Source: Bacteroidetes bacterium QH_10_64_37 (GTDB taxonomy: Bacteria > Bacteroidota > Rhodothermia > Rhodothermales > Salinibacteraceae). From it: a DNA stretch of 29,828 bases. The notes under the pieces were generated by a model, which saw only the letters and a program-made list of their open reading frames with translations, was not told the origin of the DNA and did not search any database. This document shows positions 22,170 through 29,828 of the stretch, one piece after another. The translations under genes and the position numbers were made by a program. The first letter of the stretch is position 1; every line of letters starts with the position of its first letter. Where the stretch lies: NCBI GenBank assembly GCA_003023105.1, contig PXSZ01000076.1, positions 1-29,828 on the forward strand, read 5' to 3'.

Positions 22170-24770
22170 TCATGACTCCTCCCTCACGACTCCTCCCTCA
22201 CGACTCCTCTCCCGTGATCCATCCTTCATGACTTTCGCCCCTCGCTCCTTCGGTGCATCCCCCCGATCTTCCAGCCACTGCAGCAAGGCGGGCAGGAACA
22301 CCACCGCCGCGAGCAGGGTCGTGCCCAACCCCACCACGGCAAGCGTCCCAATTGAGTTGAGGCCGGGATGGAAGCTCAGGAGCAGCCCCCCGAACCCCAC
22401 CATCGTCGTGAGCGTGCCCATCGTCACGTGCTCCCCGGTCGAGCGCAACACGGTCCACAACGAGCCCGGCCCCTCCTCGCGGTACCGATGCACCATGTGC
22501 ACCCCCGCGTCGTTGCCGATGCCCAGGATGGTCGGGAAGATGATCATGTTGTAGAAGTTGACCATAAGCCCGAACATCTCCATCGCCAGCAGCATCCACA
22601 GCAAGCCCACCACGAGCGGCACGAGGGCCAGCCCGGCCCACCGGACCGACTGAAAGTTCAGCAGCATGAGCAGGGTGACGATGACGAAGGTGGCCGCGAT
22701 CATCCACGGGGCCTCCCGCTGCAGGAGCAGCAGCATGTCCGCCGCCACGAGCGACGTAGAGCCCGCGTGATAGGTCTTGCCGCTGTCGAGCGTGACGGTG
22801 CCCACGTCCCGGGCAAAGGCAATCGACTTGCGCCCCTCGGAGAGGCCGACGGACGGGTAAACGATCACGAATTTGCCGAGCTCGCCCTCCTTCGTCGTGA
22901 ACTGTTTGCGGAGAGACTTCGGCACCTGTTCGAGCGGAATGGGCTCTCGGGTCTGCGCGGCGCGACGGAGCCGCTGGAGGGCGTCGGAGGTCTCGCCCTT
23001 CAAAAACCGGTTTTCGGTCGCCGTCTCGCGGATCTCAGCGATTCGCTCGAGCTTGGCCGCCTGCCCGGTGTCCGCGAGGGGGAACCGCTCCTGCAGAGTC
23101 TCGACCGCGAGGATGGTGGGGGAGGTGGTGTCGGATCGCATTCGCTCGCGCAGAACCTCGGCGATCTCCGGTACGGCCGCCCGACTGTCGGCCACGATGT
23201 AGGCGGGATTGCGGCGGTTGTCCCCGCTTTTGTTCACCCGATTCACGTACTGGGCCTTCTGCTCGTACTCCGTATACTCCGGCTCCAGGATGCCAAAGTC
23301 GTACTGAAAGTCCACCCGTGGGGCCATCACGAGGGCCGCGACCACGGCGAGGAGCCCCCCCACTACGATGGTCCGCGCCGCCGGATAGCGCCGACGATCC
23401 ACACTGGACGCCTCCGTCCCCATGCCGGGCGCCCGCTGCAGGTTGAGCAGTCGGGTCCGCTCAAGAAGAGCAAGCAGCGCGGGCATCACAATGATCATGG
23501 CAAGGAGGGCAAAGAGCACGCCCGTCCCCGCAATGGCGCCAAATTCGCTGAACCCCCTGAAGTCGGCCATTATGAGCACGTACAGCGCGCCGGCCGTGGT
23601 AAAGGCCCCAGCGGCAATGGCCTGGCCGGTGCTGACGAAGGTGACCTCGGCGGCATCGGCGACGGACTGCCCCTCGGCCCGCTCCTCGGCGTACCGACCG
23701 TAGAAGTGGATGCCGAAGTCGATGCCCAGCCCAAAGAGTACGAGGCCGAGCGTCGAGGTCATCAGGTTCAGAGCCCCGAACAGCAGATAGGCCGCGCCCC
23801 CGGTCCACAACAGACTCATAAGCAACGGCGCCCCAATCACGAGTCCCATGACGGGGGCCCGCACCAGCTCTCGGAGGAGAGTCCTGCGGTCGAGCGTTCC
23901 TCCGCCCCGGGCCTGCCAGGCCTTGTAGAGGAAATACAGCATCACCACCACTAGAACGGTCCCCACACCCGCCCCGAAGGAGCCCGCCACGTCGCGCCAG
24001 ATGGTGCGCACCTCCACGAGCCGCCGGTACAGCCGCCCAGCGAGTACCACCTTCATCTCCGGATGGTACGATGCCGGCTCCATGCGGTTGACCAGTTGCC
24101 GGAGGTCGGTGTACAGATTTTCGATGTACCCGATGTTCGTGCTCGACCCCGACGGGTAGAACCGCAGCACCATCGTGGTGCTGTCATCGGAGATCGGGTA
24201 TCGCTTGCCGATGAGTCGGTCGTACACTGCCTCCAGCTCTTCCCCCGTGTCGTCCGTCGCTGTCGTGTCGGTCTCCTCCTCGAGCTCAAAATAGAACGGA
24301 TTGGCCTCGCGGCGGGCCTGCTTCGCCTCCTCGATCTTGTCCTCGAGGAAGTCCTCGACTTGGCGAAACTCCTCATTGGAGGCGAAGTAGAGCGCATTGT
24401 CCTGCAGAAACTCGACCTCCCGCCTGTAGTCGACCCGCGTGAGGTACGTCTCGCTCGAATCTTCGTCCTGCTTCAGGGCGAGCGCCTTCGGGATGAGATC
24501 TTCCGCAAATTGCTTGTTGGCCTCGAACGAGGGGCTGACGATGGCTACCGCCGCGTCGCTCTCGCCCCCCACGGTGCGCTGTAGCTTTTCGAGGGCCTGC
24601 ACGCTCTCGTAGTCGTCCGGGAGGAGGCTCGCAATGTCGGTATTGATGGTCAGATTCGTCGCCAGGTATCCCCCCACGCCCGACACCACGAGGGCAACGG
24701 CCACGACCCACGCCGCGTGCCCCACCACGCCCCGGATGAACGGACGGAGGGCCTCGAAAAGTCGAGTCAT
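22170..24770 (-). CDS. RND/MMPL-family membrane transporter
   Basis: The product has 866 residues, with two halves, each having a large extracytoplasmic loop and an MMPL/SSD-like membrane block. The N-terminal helix is at about 15-37, followed by INTDIASLLPDDYESVQALE, a typical RND start. First membrane block: LGLVLFGLGIDFGIHFYGRY (the G-x-D-F-x-x-H-x-x-x-R-Y signature). Second block: PTILGIGNDAGVHMVHRYRE with the matching GxGxDxGVHxxHR. A family of lipid, hopanoid or drug exporters includes HpnN and MmpL. ATG 24770 is used because earlier residues look non-coding. The 3' end contains a 14-bp tandem repeat. No periplasmic adaptor gene is adjacent, so substrate is unknown. Confidence 0.9.
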   Translation of the reverse strand: MTRLFEALRPFIRGVVGHAAWVVAVALVVSGVGGYLATNLTINTDIASLLPDDYESVQALEKLQRTVGGESDAAVAIVSPSFEANKQFAEDLIPKALALKQDEDSSETYLTRVDYRREVEFLQDNALYFASNEEFRQVEDFLEDKIEEAKQARREANPFYFELEEETDTTATDDTGEELEAVYDRLIGKRYPISDDSTTMVLRFYPSGSSTNIGYIENLYTDLRQLVNRMEPASYHPEMKVVLAGRLYRRLVEVRTIWRDVAGSFGAGVGTVLVVVMLYFLYKAWQARGGGTLDRRTLLRELVRAPVMGLVIGAPLLMSLLWTGGAAYLLFGALNLMTSTLGLVLFGLGIDFGIHFYGRYAEERAEGQSVADAAEVTFVSTGQAIAAGAFTTAGALYVLIMADFRGFSEFGAIAGTGVLFALLAMIIVMPALLALLERTRLLNLQRAPGMGTEASSVDRRRYPAARTIVVGGLLAVVAALVMAPRVDFQYDFGILEPEYTEYEQKAQYVNRVNKSGDNRRNPAYIVADSRAAVPEIAEVLRERMRSDTTSPTILAVETLQERFPLADTGQAAKLERIAEIRETATENRFLKGETSDALQRLRRAAQTREPIPLEQVPKSLRKQFTTKEGELGKFVIVYPSVGLSEGRKSIAFARDVGTVTLDSGKTYHAGSTSLVAADMLLLLQREAPWMIAATFVIVTLLMLLNFQSVRWAGLALVPLVVGLLWMLLAMEMFGLMVNFYNMIIFPTILGIGNDAGVHMVHRYREEGPGSLWTVLRSTGEHVTMGTLTTMVGFGGLLLSFHPGLNSIGTLAVVGLGTTLLAAVVFLPALLQWLEDRGDAPKERGAKVMKDGSRERSREGGVVREES
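22174..22215. repeat. 14-bp tandem repeat in the 3' end of the MMPL gene
   Basis: GACTCCTCCCTCAC occurs at 22174-22187 and 22188-22201, and a third partial copy (GACTCCTC, then divergent) follows to 22215. It encodes the protein's last residues on the minus strand (SRERSREGGVVREES). Since 14 is not a multiple of three, each copy shifts the reading frame, so copy number decides the C-terminus. Confidence 0.75.
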
Positions 24771-25117
24771 GGAGCGCGTACGAATCGAGCGGTATAGAAC
24801 AGAGCGGGTGTCCACCTGCCGAGGCCGGCTCGGCGCCGGGACGGGCCCGAAGACGGACCGATGTCCTCACGGCGCCTCTCTTGAGCTTGAGGGTGGGCAT
24901 TTGACAGGCGGTGGGCATCCCGCAAAACGCATTCCCCCGGGTCGTTTGACGCACCGTTCCGATCAAAACACCGAGAAAATCGATCTGCAGACGTGCATTG
25001 TCGTCCTTGACGGATCGACGTTGGTGGGCGGTAGCGTTTTTCCCTTCTTTTTTCCTACCTTTGCGGCACGAGCCGTTCCACTATCGAGACGCCTGCATCC
25101 GCAACACTCCGCAGCTC
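24771..25117. other. Divergent intergenic region between MMPL and MaoC genes
   Basis: These 347 bp separate divergent genes and should hold both promoters. No gene or repeat is seen apart from the GC-rich inverted GCCGAGGCCGGCTCGGC near 24819-24835. A Bacteroidota-type promoter element lies at 25056-25063. Confidence 0.5.
25056..25063 (+). promoter_or_regulatory. Bacteroidota-type -7 promoter element for the MaoC gene
   Basis: TACCTTTG matches TAnnTTTG exactly, 55 bp before the MaoC ATG, within an AT-rich stretch (TTTTTCCC and CTTTTTTCC upstream). The -33 TTG element is not obvious at the usual spacing. This supports a sigma factor of the Bacteroidota kind. Confidence 0.4.
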
Positions 25118-25567
25118 ATGGCTAGCACGTATGAATCGATCGAAATTGGGGACTCCCACGAATGGACGCGGGTGATCACGGCGGAGGACGTGCAAAAGTT
25201 CGCCGACATTACCGGGGACGACAATCCCGTTCACGTCGATCCGGACTACGCGGCGGAGCATTCGCGATTCGGTCGTCCCATCGTCCACGGCGTGCTCTTG
25301 CTGGGTCTCATCTCAAAGGTCCTGGGCCGCGACTTTCCTGGCCACGGGAGCATCGCCGTCGGCATTTCGTGCCGGTTTTTGCGCCCGGTCCCTGTGGGCT
25401 CAGAGGTTCGCGTACAGATCAAGGTCTCGGAGAAAATCGAGGAGAACAAGCACGTCAAAGTGCGCACGTACATCTACCGGGACAGCGAGATGGTGGTCGG
25501 CGGCGAGGGTCGCGTCATTCCTCCCACGGAAGAGGAGGATGACCCCCACCGCGCCCGCCGATCATAA
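25118..25567 (+). CDS. MaoC-type (R)-specific enoyl-CoA hydratase
   Basis: The product has 149 residues with a hot-dog fold. The hydratase motif is FADITGDDNPVHVDPDYA (catalytic Asp and His of the D-x-x-x-x-H pattern), followed by FGRPIVHGVLLLGLIS. This matches PhaJ/MaoC proteins, which hydrate trans-2-enoyl-CoA to (R)-3-hydroxyacyl-CoA, feeding polyhydroxyalkanoate synthesis or fatty-acid pathways. ATG 25118 is chosen as it precedes the conserved N-terminal part by a normal length. It is preceded by a TACCTTTG promoter element and followed by a palindromic repeat. The protein ends in an acidic, Arg-rich tail (EEEDDPHRARRS). Precise substrate cannot be told. Confidence 0.9.
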   Translation: MASTYESIEIGDSHEWTRVITAEDVQKFADITGDDNPVHVDPDYAAEHSRFGRPIVHGVLLLGLISKVLGRDFPGHGSIAVGISCRFLRPVPVGSEVRVQIKVSEKIEENKHVKVRTYIYRDSEMVVGGEGRVIPPTEEEDDPHRARRS

Positions 25568-25580
25568 CGCACAATGAGCG

Positions 25581-25658
25581 CAAGTTGCGACCTACGTGCC
25601 GGTTCCCGACCGGCCTTCCCGACAGCCATCGGGATGCTGTCGGTGCCGCTGCCGGTCC
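25581..25658. repeat. Intergenic repeat with a 16-mer and palindrome (copy B)
   Basis: CAAGTTGCGACCTACG (25581-25596) repeats the sequence at 5659-5674. It is followed by TCCCGACAGCCATCGGGAT (25617-25635) and CTGTCGG (25637-25643). Two hairpins compete: CCCGA with TCGGG, or CCGACAG (25619-25625) with CTGTCGG. It lies between the convergent MaoC and M48 genes, where it could also act as a terminator. Confidence 0.65.
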
Positions 25659-25691
25659 GTGGTCGGCGGTCTACAGGGTGCCTCCGCCCGA

Positions 25692-27227
25692 TCAGTCCGG
25701 AAGCTTCAGGGGGCGGTCCTCGGCCACGGTCTCGCTCAGGGTGAGCTGGTTGAGGATGGCGAGATCGGTGTTTGTCATCCCCTCCGGCAAATCCCTCTCG
25801 TTGACGAACGCGCGAAAAGCGGCCCGCTGGCCGGCGGAGCGAATGGCGAGGCGTGTGGGCTCTACGTTCAGAATCTGCGAGTCGGTGAGCCGGTTGAAGC
25901 TCTCTATCGACTGCCGGAAGGTCCCCCGGTAGGTGCTATACTGTTCGGCACTGGTGGCCCCCTGGAATTGATAGACGTTCCCGTCGTAAGCGATGAAGTA
26001 GACCAGCAGACGCACGACCTGCCCCTCCTGCGTTTTTCCTTCTGCGAGGACGCGCCGGGCGTCGTACCCGTTCACGGCGGTGGACTGGCGCTCAAGGACC
26101 GAAAGGCCCTCCTGCCCGGCGAACTTGCGTGCCGCGGCCTCTGGCGTGTCACCCTCGGCAAAGCCAAAGACCATGTACGCCTCCTGATCGGGGTGAATGA
26201 TTGCGACCTGCCGGGGCTGATTCTGCACGGTCCACTCGCTGGGGATGGAAAAGCGGAACGCCAGCTCGGGGTGGTAGAAAACTCCGCCCTCCGCAAATCC
26301 CTGACGCGGATCGTTGCCGAGGATGATCCTTTGGAGTGCGTCGTAGTAGTCCTCCTGGTCTACGATCGACCGCGTGTCCCCGACCTTTTCCTCCCACTTC
26401 TGAGCAAGCTCCGGGATGGTCTGCTCCCGCGCCCCTGGATCGGGGTGGGTGGACTGCCACGTCGGAATCGACTGTTCGCTCTGCTCCTGCATCCGCTCCA
26501 GGGTCTCGAAAAAGTTGGCGCCTTCGGCCGCGTCGTACCCGGCCCGCACGGCGTACTGGACCCCGAGCCGGTCGGACTCGCGCTCGTTGTCGCGGCTGTA
26601 GCTGAGGGAGAGCAGCTGGGCCGCCGTGCCTCCAATGCCCAACACGTTCTCCCCTACATTTCCCCCGAACGCCACCTGCCCGGCGATGGCCCCGCCGAGG
26701 AGGAGTCCTTTTGTGAGCTGCTGACGGGCGGCTTGCTGCGAGGCGTGCCGGGCGGCGACGTGGGCAATTTCGTGGCCGAGCACCACGGCCATCTGAGCCT
26801 CGTTGTTGAGGTGCGCGAGGAGGCCCCGCGTGAGGTACACGTAACCGCCGGGGAGCGCAAAGGCGTTCACGGTGGGGCTGTCGAGCACGCGGAAGTGAAA
26901 CTCCGTTTCTCGAAACTGCTCTTCCGTGTCGGAGCGGCGCAGGTGACTTTCTGCCAGCACCTCCTGTGCCACCTCGTCGACGTACTGCTGGAGCTGCTTG
27001 TCGTCGTACACCCCATACTGGTTCTGGATTTGCTCGTCGGCCTTCGCCCCGAGTTTCACCTCCTCCTGCCACGTGTACCCGTAGGCTCGCGTGTTGCCCG
27101 AGACCGGGTTGGTGCCCGTCGAGATGCAGCCGGTGGACACCGACAGGAGAAGCAGAAGGGCGGGGACGACGCCCCAGAGGACGGATTGGCGAAGCACGGC
27201 GGAGCGCTGTGCGGAAAGCGTAGACAT
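25692..27227 (-). CDS. M48-family zinc metalloprotease, lipoprotein
   Basis: The product has 511 residues. A lipoprotein signal ends LSVSTGC with Cys34. The peptidase domain (about 50-300) has the zinc motif HEIAH at residues 152-156 inside VVLGHEIAHVAARHASQQ, and the third ligand Glu217 in NERESDRLG, preceded by NAFALPGGYVYLTRGLL. This is the BepA/Oma1-like group of envelope proteases, which act in outer-membrane protein quality control. A C-terminal region (about 320-500) resembles a DUF-type lipoprotein domain and has no catalytic motif I recognise. It lies 56 bp behind recF on the same strand, so cotranscription is likely. Start at ATG 27227 is set by the signal peptide. Confidence 0.93.
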   Translation of the reverse strand: MSTLSAQRSAVLRQSVLWGVVPALLLLLSVSTGCISTGTNPVSGNTRAYGYTWQEEVKLGAKADEQIQNQYGVYDDKQLQQYVDEVAQEVLAESHLRRSDTEEQFRETEFHFRVLDSPTVNAFALPGGYVYLTRGLLAHLNNEAQMAVVLGHEIAHVAARHASQQAARQQLTKGLLLGGAIAGQVAFGGNVGENVLGIGGTAAQLLSLSYSRDNERESDRLGVQYAVRAGYDAAEGANFFETLERMQEQSEQSIPTWQSTHPDPGAREQTIPELAQKWEEKVGDTRSIVDQEDYYDALQRIILGNDPRQGFAEGGVFYHPELAFRFSIPSEWTVQNQPRQVAIIHPDQEAYMVFGFAEGDTPEAAARKFAGQEGLSVLERQSTAVNGYDARRVLAEGKTQEGQVVRLLVYFIAYDGNVYQFQGATSAEQYSTYRGTFRQSIESFNRLTDSQILNVEPTRLAIRSAGQRAAFRAFVNERDLPEGMTNTDLAILNQLTLSETVAEDRPLKLPD

Positions 27228-27283
27228 CTCGATGAATGGGATTTGTTTATGTGGGATGTGAGATGCGAATCGTGCCCTCTGCC

Positions 27284-28498
27284 TCAGTCGGGGGTCGATG
27301 CCGGACTGGGCGGCTCGGGGACCGGCGCCTCGATCTGGACGCTTTCCAGGTCCGAGATCACCTCGGCCGACCCGTCCCCCCGCCGCACCCGGAGGGCGCG
27401 ATGTGCACTGGGATCGGCGTCCAGGACGGCCTCGAAGGGGCCGCGGCGCGTGGCCGTGATGAGGCTTTGCCCCACGTCGTCGGACTGCAGCAAATCGAGA
27501 AAGACCTCGGTCCGGTTCGCGTCGAGCTTGCCGAAGGCGTCGTCGAGCAACAGCAGGGGCTCGGTGTCGCTGCGGGTCTGCAGGTAGAAGTACTGCGCCA
27601 GCTTGAGCGCCATGGCGAAGGTGCGGTGCTGGCCCTGCGAGCCGTAGCGGCGCACCTCCAGGTCGTCGAGGCGAAAAATGAGTTCGTCCCGCTGTGGGCC
27701 CACGAGGGTAGTGCCCCGGTCCCGCTCCTGTCCCTTCTTCCGGTCGAGAGCCGCGCGGAAGGCGTCGGCCACGTCGTCGGTCGTGGCGTCGGGGGCGAGG
27801 TCGGCAATCGTGTCGTACTCGATGGTGGGGCGCTCGGCCACCGCTTCGATGCGCCGGTACGCGTCCGCGAGGTCGCCCGCGAAGCTTTGCAGAAATTGCC
27901 GGCGCCGGTACACGATGCGACTGCCCAGGGTGACGAGCTTCTCGGTCCAGGGCTCGATCAGCTCGGCGGGCGGCGGGTCGGGGCGCTTCTTATAGCTGCG
28001 GAGCACCTCGTTGCGCTGCCGACGCGCCCGCCGGTATTTCATGAGGTTGTCCATGTAGACGGGCCGCGCCTGACTGAGGATGTTGTTGACGAACCGGCGC
28101 CGCTCGCTGGGTCCGCCCGCCGTCAGGTCGGCGTCCTCCGGCGAGAAGACCACGACCGGCAGGGTGCCCACGATGTCGGCCAGCCGGTCGAGCGCCACGT
28201 CGTTGACGAAGATTGTCTTGCCCTCGCCCGGCACGCACGCCAGCCGCACGGTCACGGGGGTCTCCCGCACGTTCTCGACGATGCCCTCCACCTCAAAGTA
28301 GGGCGCGCCCTTCCGCACGGCGTATCGGTCGCGCGAGGCTGTGAAGCTCTTGGTGAGGCAGAGGTAGTGGACCGCTTCGAGCACGTTCGTCTTGCCCACC
28401 CCATTGGGTCCGTAGAACAGGTTGATCGACGGCGCGAGCTCGAACTCGCTCTCCGCGTGGGCGCGGAACGACCGGAGGCGAAGGGTGTGGAGGATCAT
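27284..28498 (-). CDS. recF: DNA replication and repair protein RecF
   Basis: The product has 404 residues, an ABC/SMC-type ATPase that helps load RecA at gapped DNA. Walker A is GPNGVGKT at about 30-37, the signature SQGQ is at about 287-290 (GSQGQHRTFAMALKLA), and Walker B LLLLDD at about 315-320 followed by AFGKLD. Further RecF signs are MILHTLRLRSFR at the start, VVFSPEDADL, and ERRRFVNNILSQ. ATG 28498 is chosen because MILxxLxLxxFR is the usual start. Its C-terminal 30 residues are Pro/Glu-rich, beyond the conserved domain. It is not beside dnaA/dnaN here. A palindromic repeat (copy C) lies in its 5' leader. Confidence 0.95.
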   Translation of the reverse strand: MILHTLRLRSFRAHAESEFELAPSINLFYGPNGVGKTNVLEAVHYLCLTKSFTASRDRYAVRKGAPYFEVEGIVENVRETPVTVRLACVPGEGKTIFVNDVALDRLADIVGTLPVVVFSPEDADLTAGGPSERRRFVNNILSQARPVYMDNLMKYRRARRQRNEVLRSYKKRPDPPPAELIEPWTEKLVTLGSRIVYRRRQFLQSFAGDLADAYRRIEAVAERPTIEYDTIADLAPDATTDDVADAFRAALDRKKGQERDRGTTLVGPQRDELIFRLDDLEVRRYGSQGQHRTFAMALKLAQYFYLQTRSDTEPLLLLDDAFGKLDANRTEVFLDLLQSDDVGQSLITATRRGPFEAVLDADPSAHRALRVRRGDGSAEVISDLESVQIEAPVPEPPSPASTPD

Positions 28499-28535
28499 GA
28501 ACGGGGCAGTCACCACCTGGAGGATCTGGATACGG

Positions 28536-28568
28536 TCCCGACTACCGTCGGGATACTGTCGGCACCGT
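28536..28568. repeat. Dispersed palindromic repeat, copy C
   Basis: TCCCGACTACCGTCGGGA (28536-28553) is followed by TACTGTCGGCACCG. As in copies A and B, a CCGAC...GTCGG pair competes with the first hairpin. It lies about 40 bp upstream of recF, in its likely leader. Confidence 0.6.
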
Positions 28569-28638
28569 GTGCTTATTCATTACGACGAGGTGGGGGCCTT
28601 CGTTCGTCGGCGGCACGCACACGTTTCCCCCGCTCTCC

Positions 28639-29327
28639 CATGCCCGACGCAGCATCGTTCACCCTCCGTCCCCTGAAGTCCCCTGACAACCGTCGGGGCA
28701 CCGTGCAGCAGCTCTGGGCGACCCGATTCGGCGGCGACCCAGCGGGCCGGTGTGCTCCACCTGGCGTCCCACGCCTTCGTGCATCCGTCCTCGCCGCTCC
28801 AAAATGCGTTCCTCCTCCGTCCCGACTCGACCTCGGACGGGATCCTCTTTCTACACGAGTTGCAGTCCCGAGACCGCCCCCTTCCGCTCGCGGTTCTCAG
28901 TGGATGCAGCACCGCCCGCGGTACGCTGCGGGGCGGAGAGGGCATGGCCGGCCTGCAATACGCCTTCCGGGCCATGGGCGCGCGGTCCACTGTCTCCAAC
29001 CTGTGGCCGACTGCCGACGAGCCCAGCATGGCACTCATGAAGACGTTCTACCGGAACCTCCGGGAGGGACTCCCGAAGGATCGAGCGCTCCGGCAGGCGA
29101 AGCTCACGTACCTGGAGACTCATCCCGATCAGGCCAGTCCGTTTTTCTGGGCTCCCACCGTGCTTTACGGCTCGCCTCAGCCCGTGCCGCTGGAGGCGGC
29201 GTCCAGCGGACTCCGTTTGTGGCTCGGATGGCCCCCGGTTCTCGGCCTCCTTGTCCTTCTGGCGGGCATTTCTCTCTGGTACTTCCTCCGTTCTGCCGGG
29301 TCCTCCCTGCGAATGTTCGCCTCGTGA
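28639..29327 (+). pseudogene. Truncated CHAT-domain (caspase-like) protein remnant
   Basis: From GTG 28752 the frame reads VLHLASHAFVHPSSPLQNAF up to LAVLSGCSTARGTLRGGEGM and on to GLQYAFRAMGARSTVSNLWP. These are the CHAT-domain blocks holding the His-Cys dyad (His7, Cys52). A hydrophobic helix follows near residues 153-178. The N-terminal half of the domain and any TPR repeats are missing. Upstream, ATG 28639 starts another frame with NRRGTVQQLWATRFGG, which looks like the preceding part of the domain, so a frameshift or deletion near 28735 is likely. CHAT proteins are caspase relatives, often in regulated proteolysis or defence. It may still be expressed as a fragment, but it cannot fold as a complete CHAT domain. 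Confidence 0.6.
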
Positions 29328-29430
29328 TTCGCAATTGGGAGCAGCCGCACGTCCGTCCCGGGCTTGACGACTATGGGGGCCACCCGTTTGTTGGGGGCGT
29401 ACGTGCTTTTTCCATCCTCTCTGTATCCAA

Positions 29431-29828
29431 ATGCCCGATCATCCCCCCCTCTTCGAGCAGCTTCAGGATCTCGCCACGGAGCAGAAAAATCCCCACTCTA
29501 CGCACATCGACACGGCGTCGGTGGAAGAGATCCTGCGCGTCATCAACACTGAGGATCACCTCGTGCCCATCGCGGTGCGGCGGGAGCTGCCCCACGTGGC
29601 GGAAGCGGTGAAGATTGTGGTGGAGGCGTTCCAAAACGACGGGCGGCTCTTCTACGTGGGTGCCGGCACGAGTGGGCGGCTCGGCATCGTCGACGCCTCG
29701 GAGTGCCCGCCCACGTTCGGGACCGATCCGGAGATGGTGCAGGGCATCATCGCCGGTGGGAAAAAAGCGGTCTTTCGCTCGCAGGAGGGGGCGGAGGACG
29801 TGCCTGCGGCGGGCGCTGAAGCCCTTGA
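29431..29828 (+). CDS. murQ: N-acetylmuramic acid 6-phosphate etherase, N-terminal part
   Basis: 132 codons up to the window edge. The start [20 protein letters not shown] is followed by the sugar-isomerase (SIS) fold with [37 protein letters not shown] and [11 protein letters not shown], which are diagnostic of MurQ. The enzyme splits the lactyl ether of MurNAc-6-phosphate to GlcNAc-6-phosphate, recycling cell-wall sugars. The gene runs past 29828, so its end and any neighbour are unseen. ATG 29431 precedes the conserved block closely. Confidence 0.95.
   Translation, partial: MPDHPPLFEQLQDLATEQKNPHSTHIDTASVEEILRVINTEDHLVPIAVRRELPHVAEAVKIVVEAFQNDGRLFYVGAGTSGRLGIVDASECPPTFGTDPEMVQGIIAGGKKAVFRSQEGAEDVPAAGAEAL

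Noticed and set aside
25596..27587. Long open frame on the plus strand opposite the M48 gene and recF end
   Set aside because: It spans two real minus-strand genes and their gap, and reads as low-complexity shadow sequence.

Overview
The window is GC-rich, and its proteins are strongly acidic (many Asp/Glu, for example in ThrS, GlgP and the MaoC protein). Start codons generally lack a Shine-Dalgarno sequence. One promoter has the Bacteroidota-type TAnnTTTG element. Together this suggests a halophilic Bacteroidota/Rhodothermota bacterium, most likely Salinibacter or a close relative. That placement is inference from composition and gene content; no 16S rRNA is present.

Layout. 1-1648: the 3' end of clpB, a DoxX-like membrane protein, and a frameshifted AhpD-like pseudogene. 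1656-5526: tRNA-Val(GAC) with its own promoter and terminator, then the translation operon thrS-infC-rpmI-rplT. infC has no AUG/GUG/UUG at a plausible start; AUU is the likely start, directly behind a stem-loop. 5527-6142: gene-free repeat zone with a possible MITE-like element and a 36-bp tandem repeat. 6143-8268 (minus strand): OmpA-type lipoprotein and a membrane-anchored M19 dipeptidase. 8751-18802: a regulatory and envelope-stress-like stretch holding a YetF/DUF421 protein, NarL-type regulator, coiled-coil lipoprotein, small two-helix membrane protein, CadC-like winged-helix/TM/PD40 protein, FAS1 protein, soluble hybrid histidine kinase with an inactivated receiver, and an OmpR-type regulator. 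Between the last two lie a frameshifted UPF0391/DUF1328 gene and a CsbD gene with an in-frame amber codon. 18803-22169: a receiver-domain remnant, alpha-glucan phosphorylase (glgP) and a tyrosine-recombinase remnant. 22170-24770 (minus): a large MMPL/RND exporter. 25118-25567: MaoC-type hydratase. 25692-28498 (minus): recF followed by an M48 lipoprotein protease. 28639-29327: a truncated CHAT-protease remnant. 29431 to the end: murQ, cut by the window edge.

How it fits together. The backbone is housekeeping (ClpB, translation, RecF, GlgP, MurQ), with cell-envelope proteins around it. There is no single intact novel operon. The most notable signals are: (i) a dispersed palindromic repeat family (core TCCCGA-n6/7-TCGGGAT), one copy inside the tRNA-Val terminator and one inside the glgP coding sequence; (ii) at least six genes or gene remnants broken by single small lesions (AhpD, UPF0391, CsbD, receiver, recombinase, CHAT), several with key motifs still readable; and (iii) a soluble kinase whose receiver has lost its phospho-acceptor, near an intact OmpR-type regulator. 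Some single-base lesions could be assembly errors, so raw-read confirmation matters for those.
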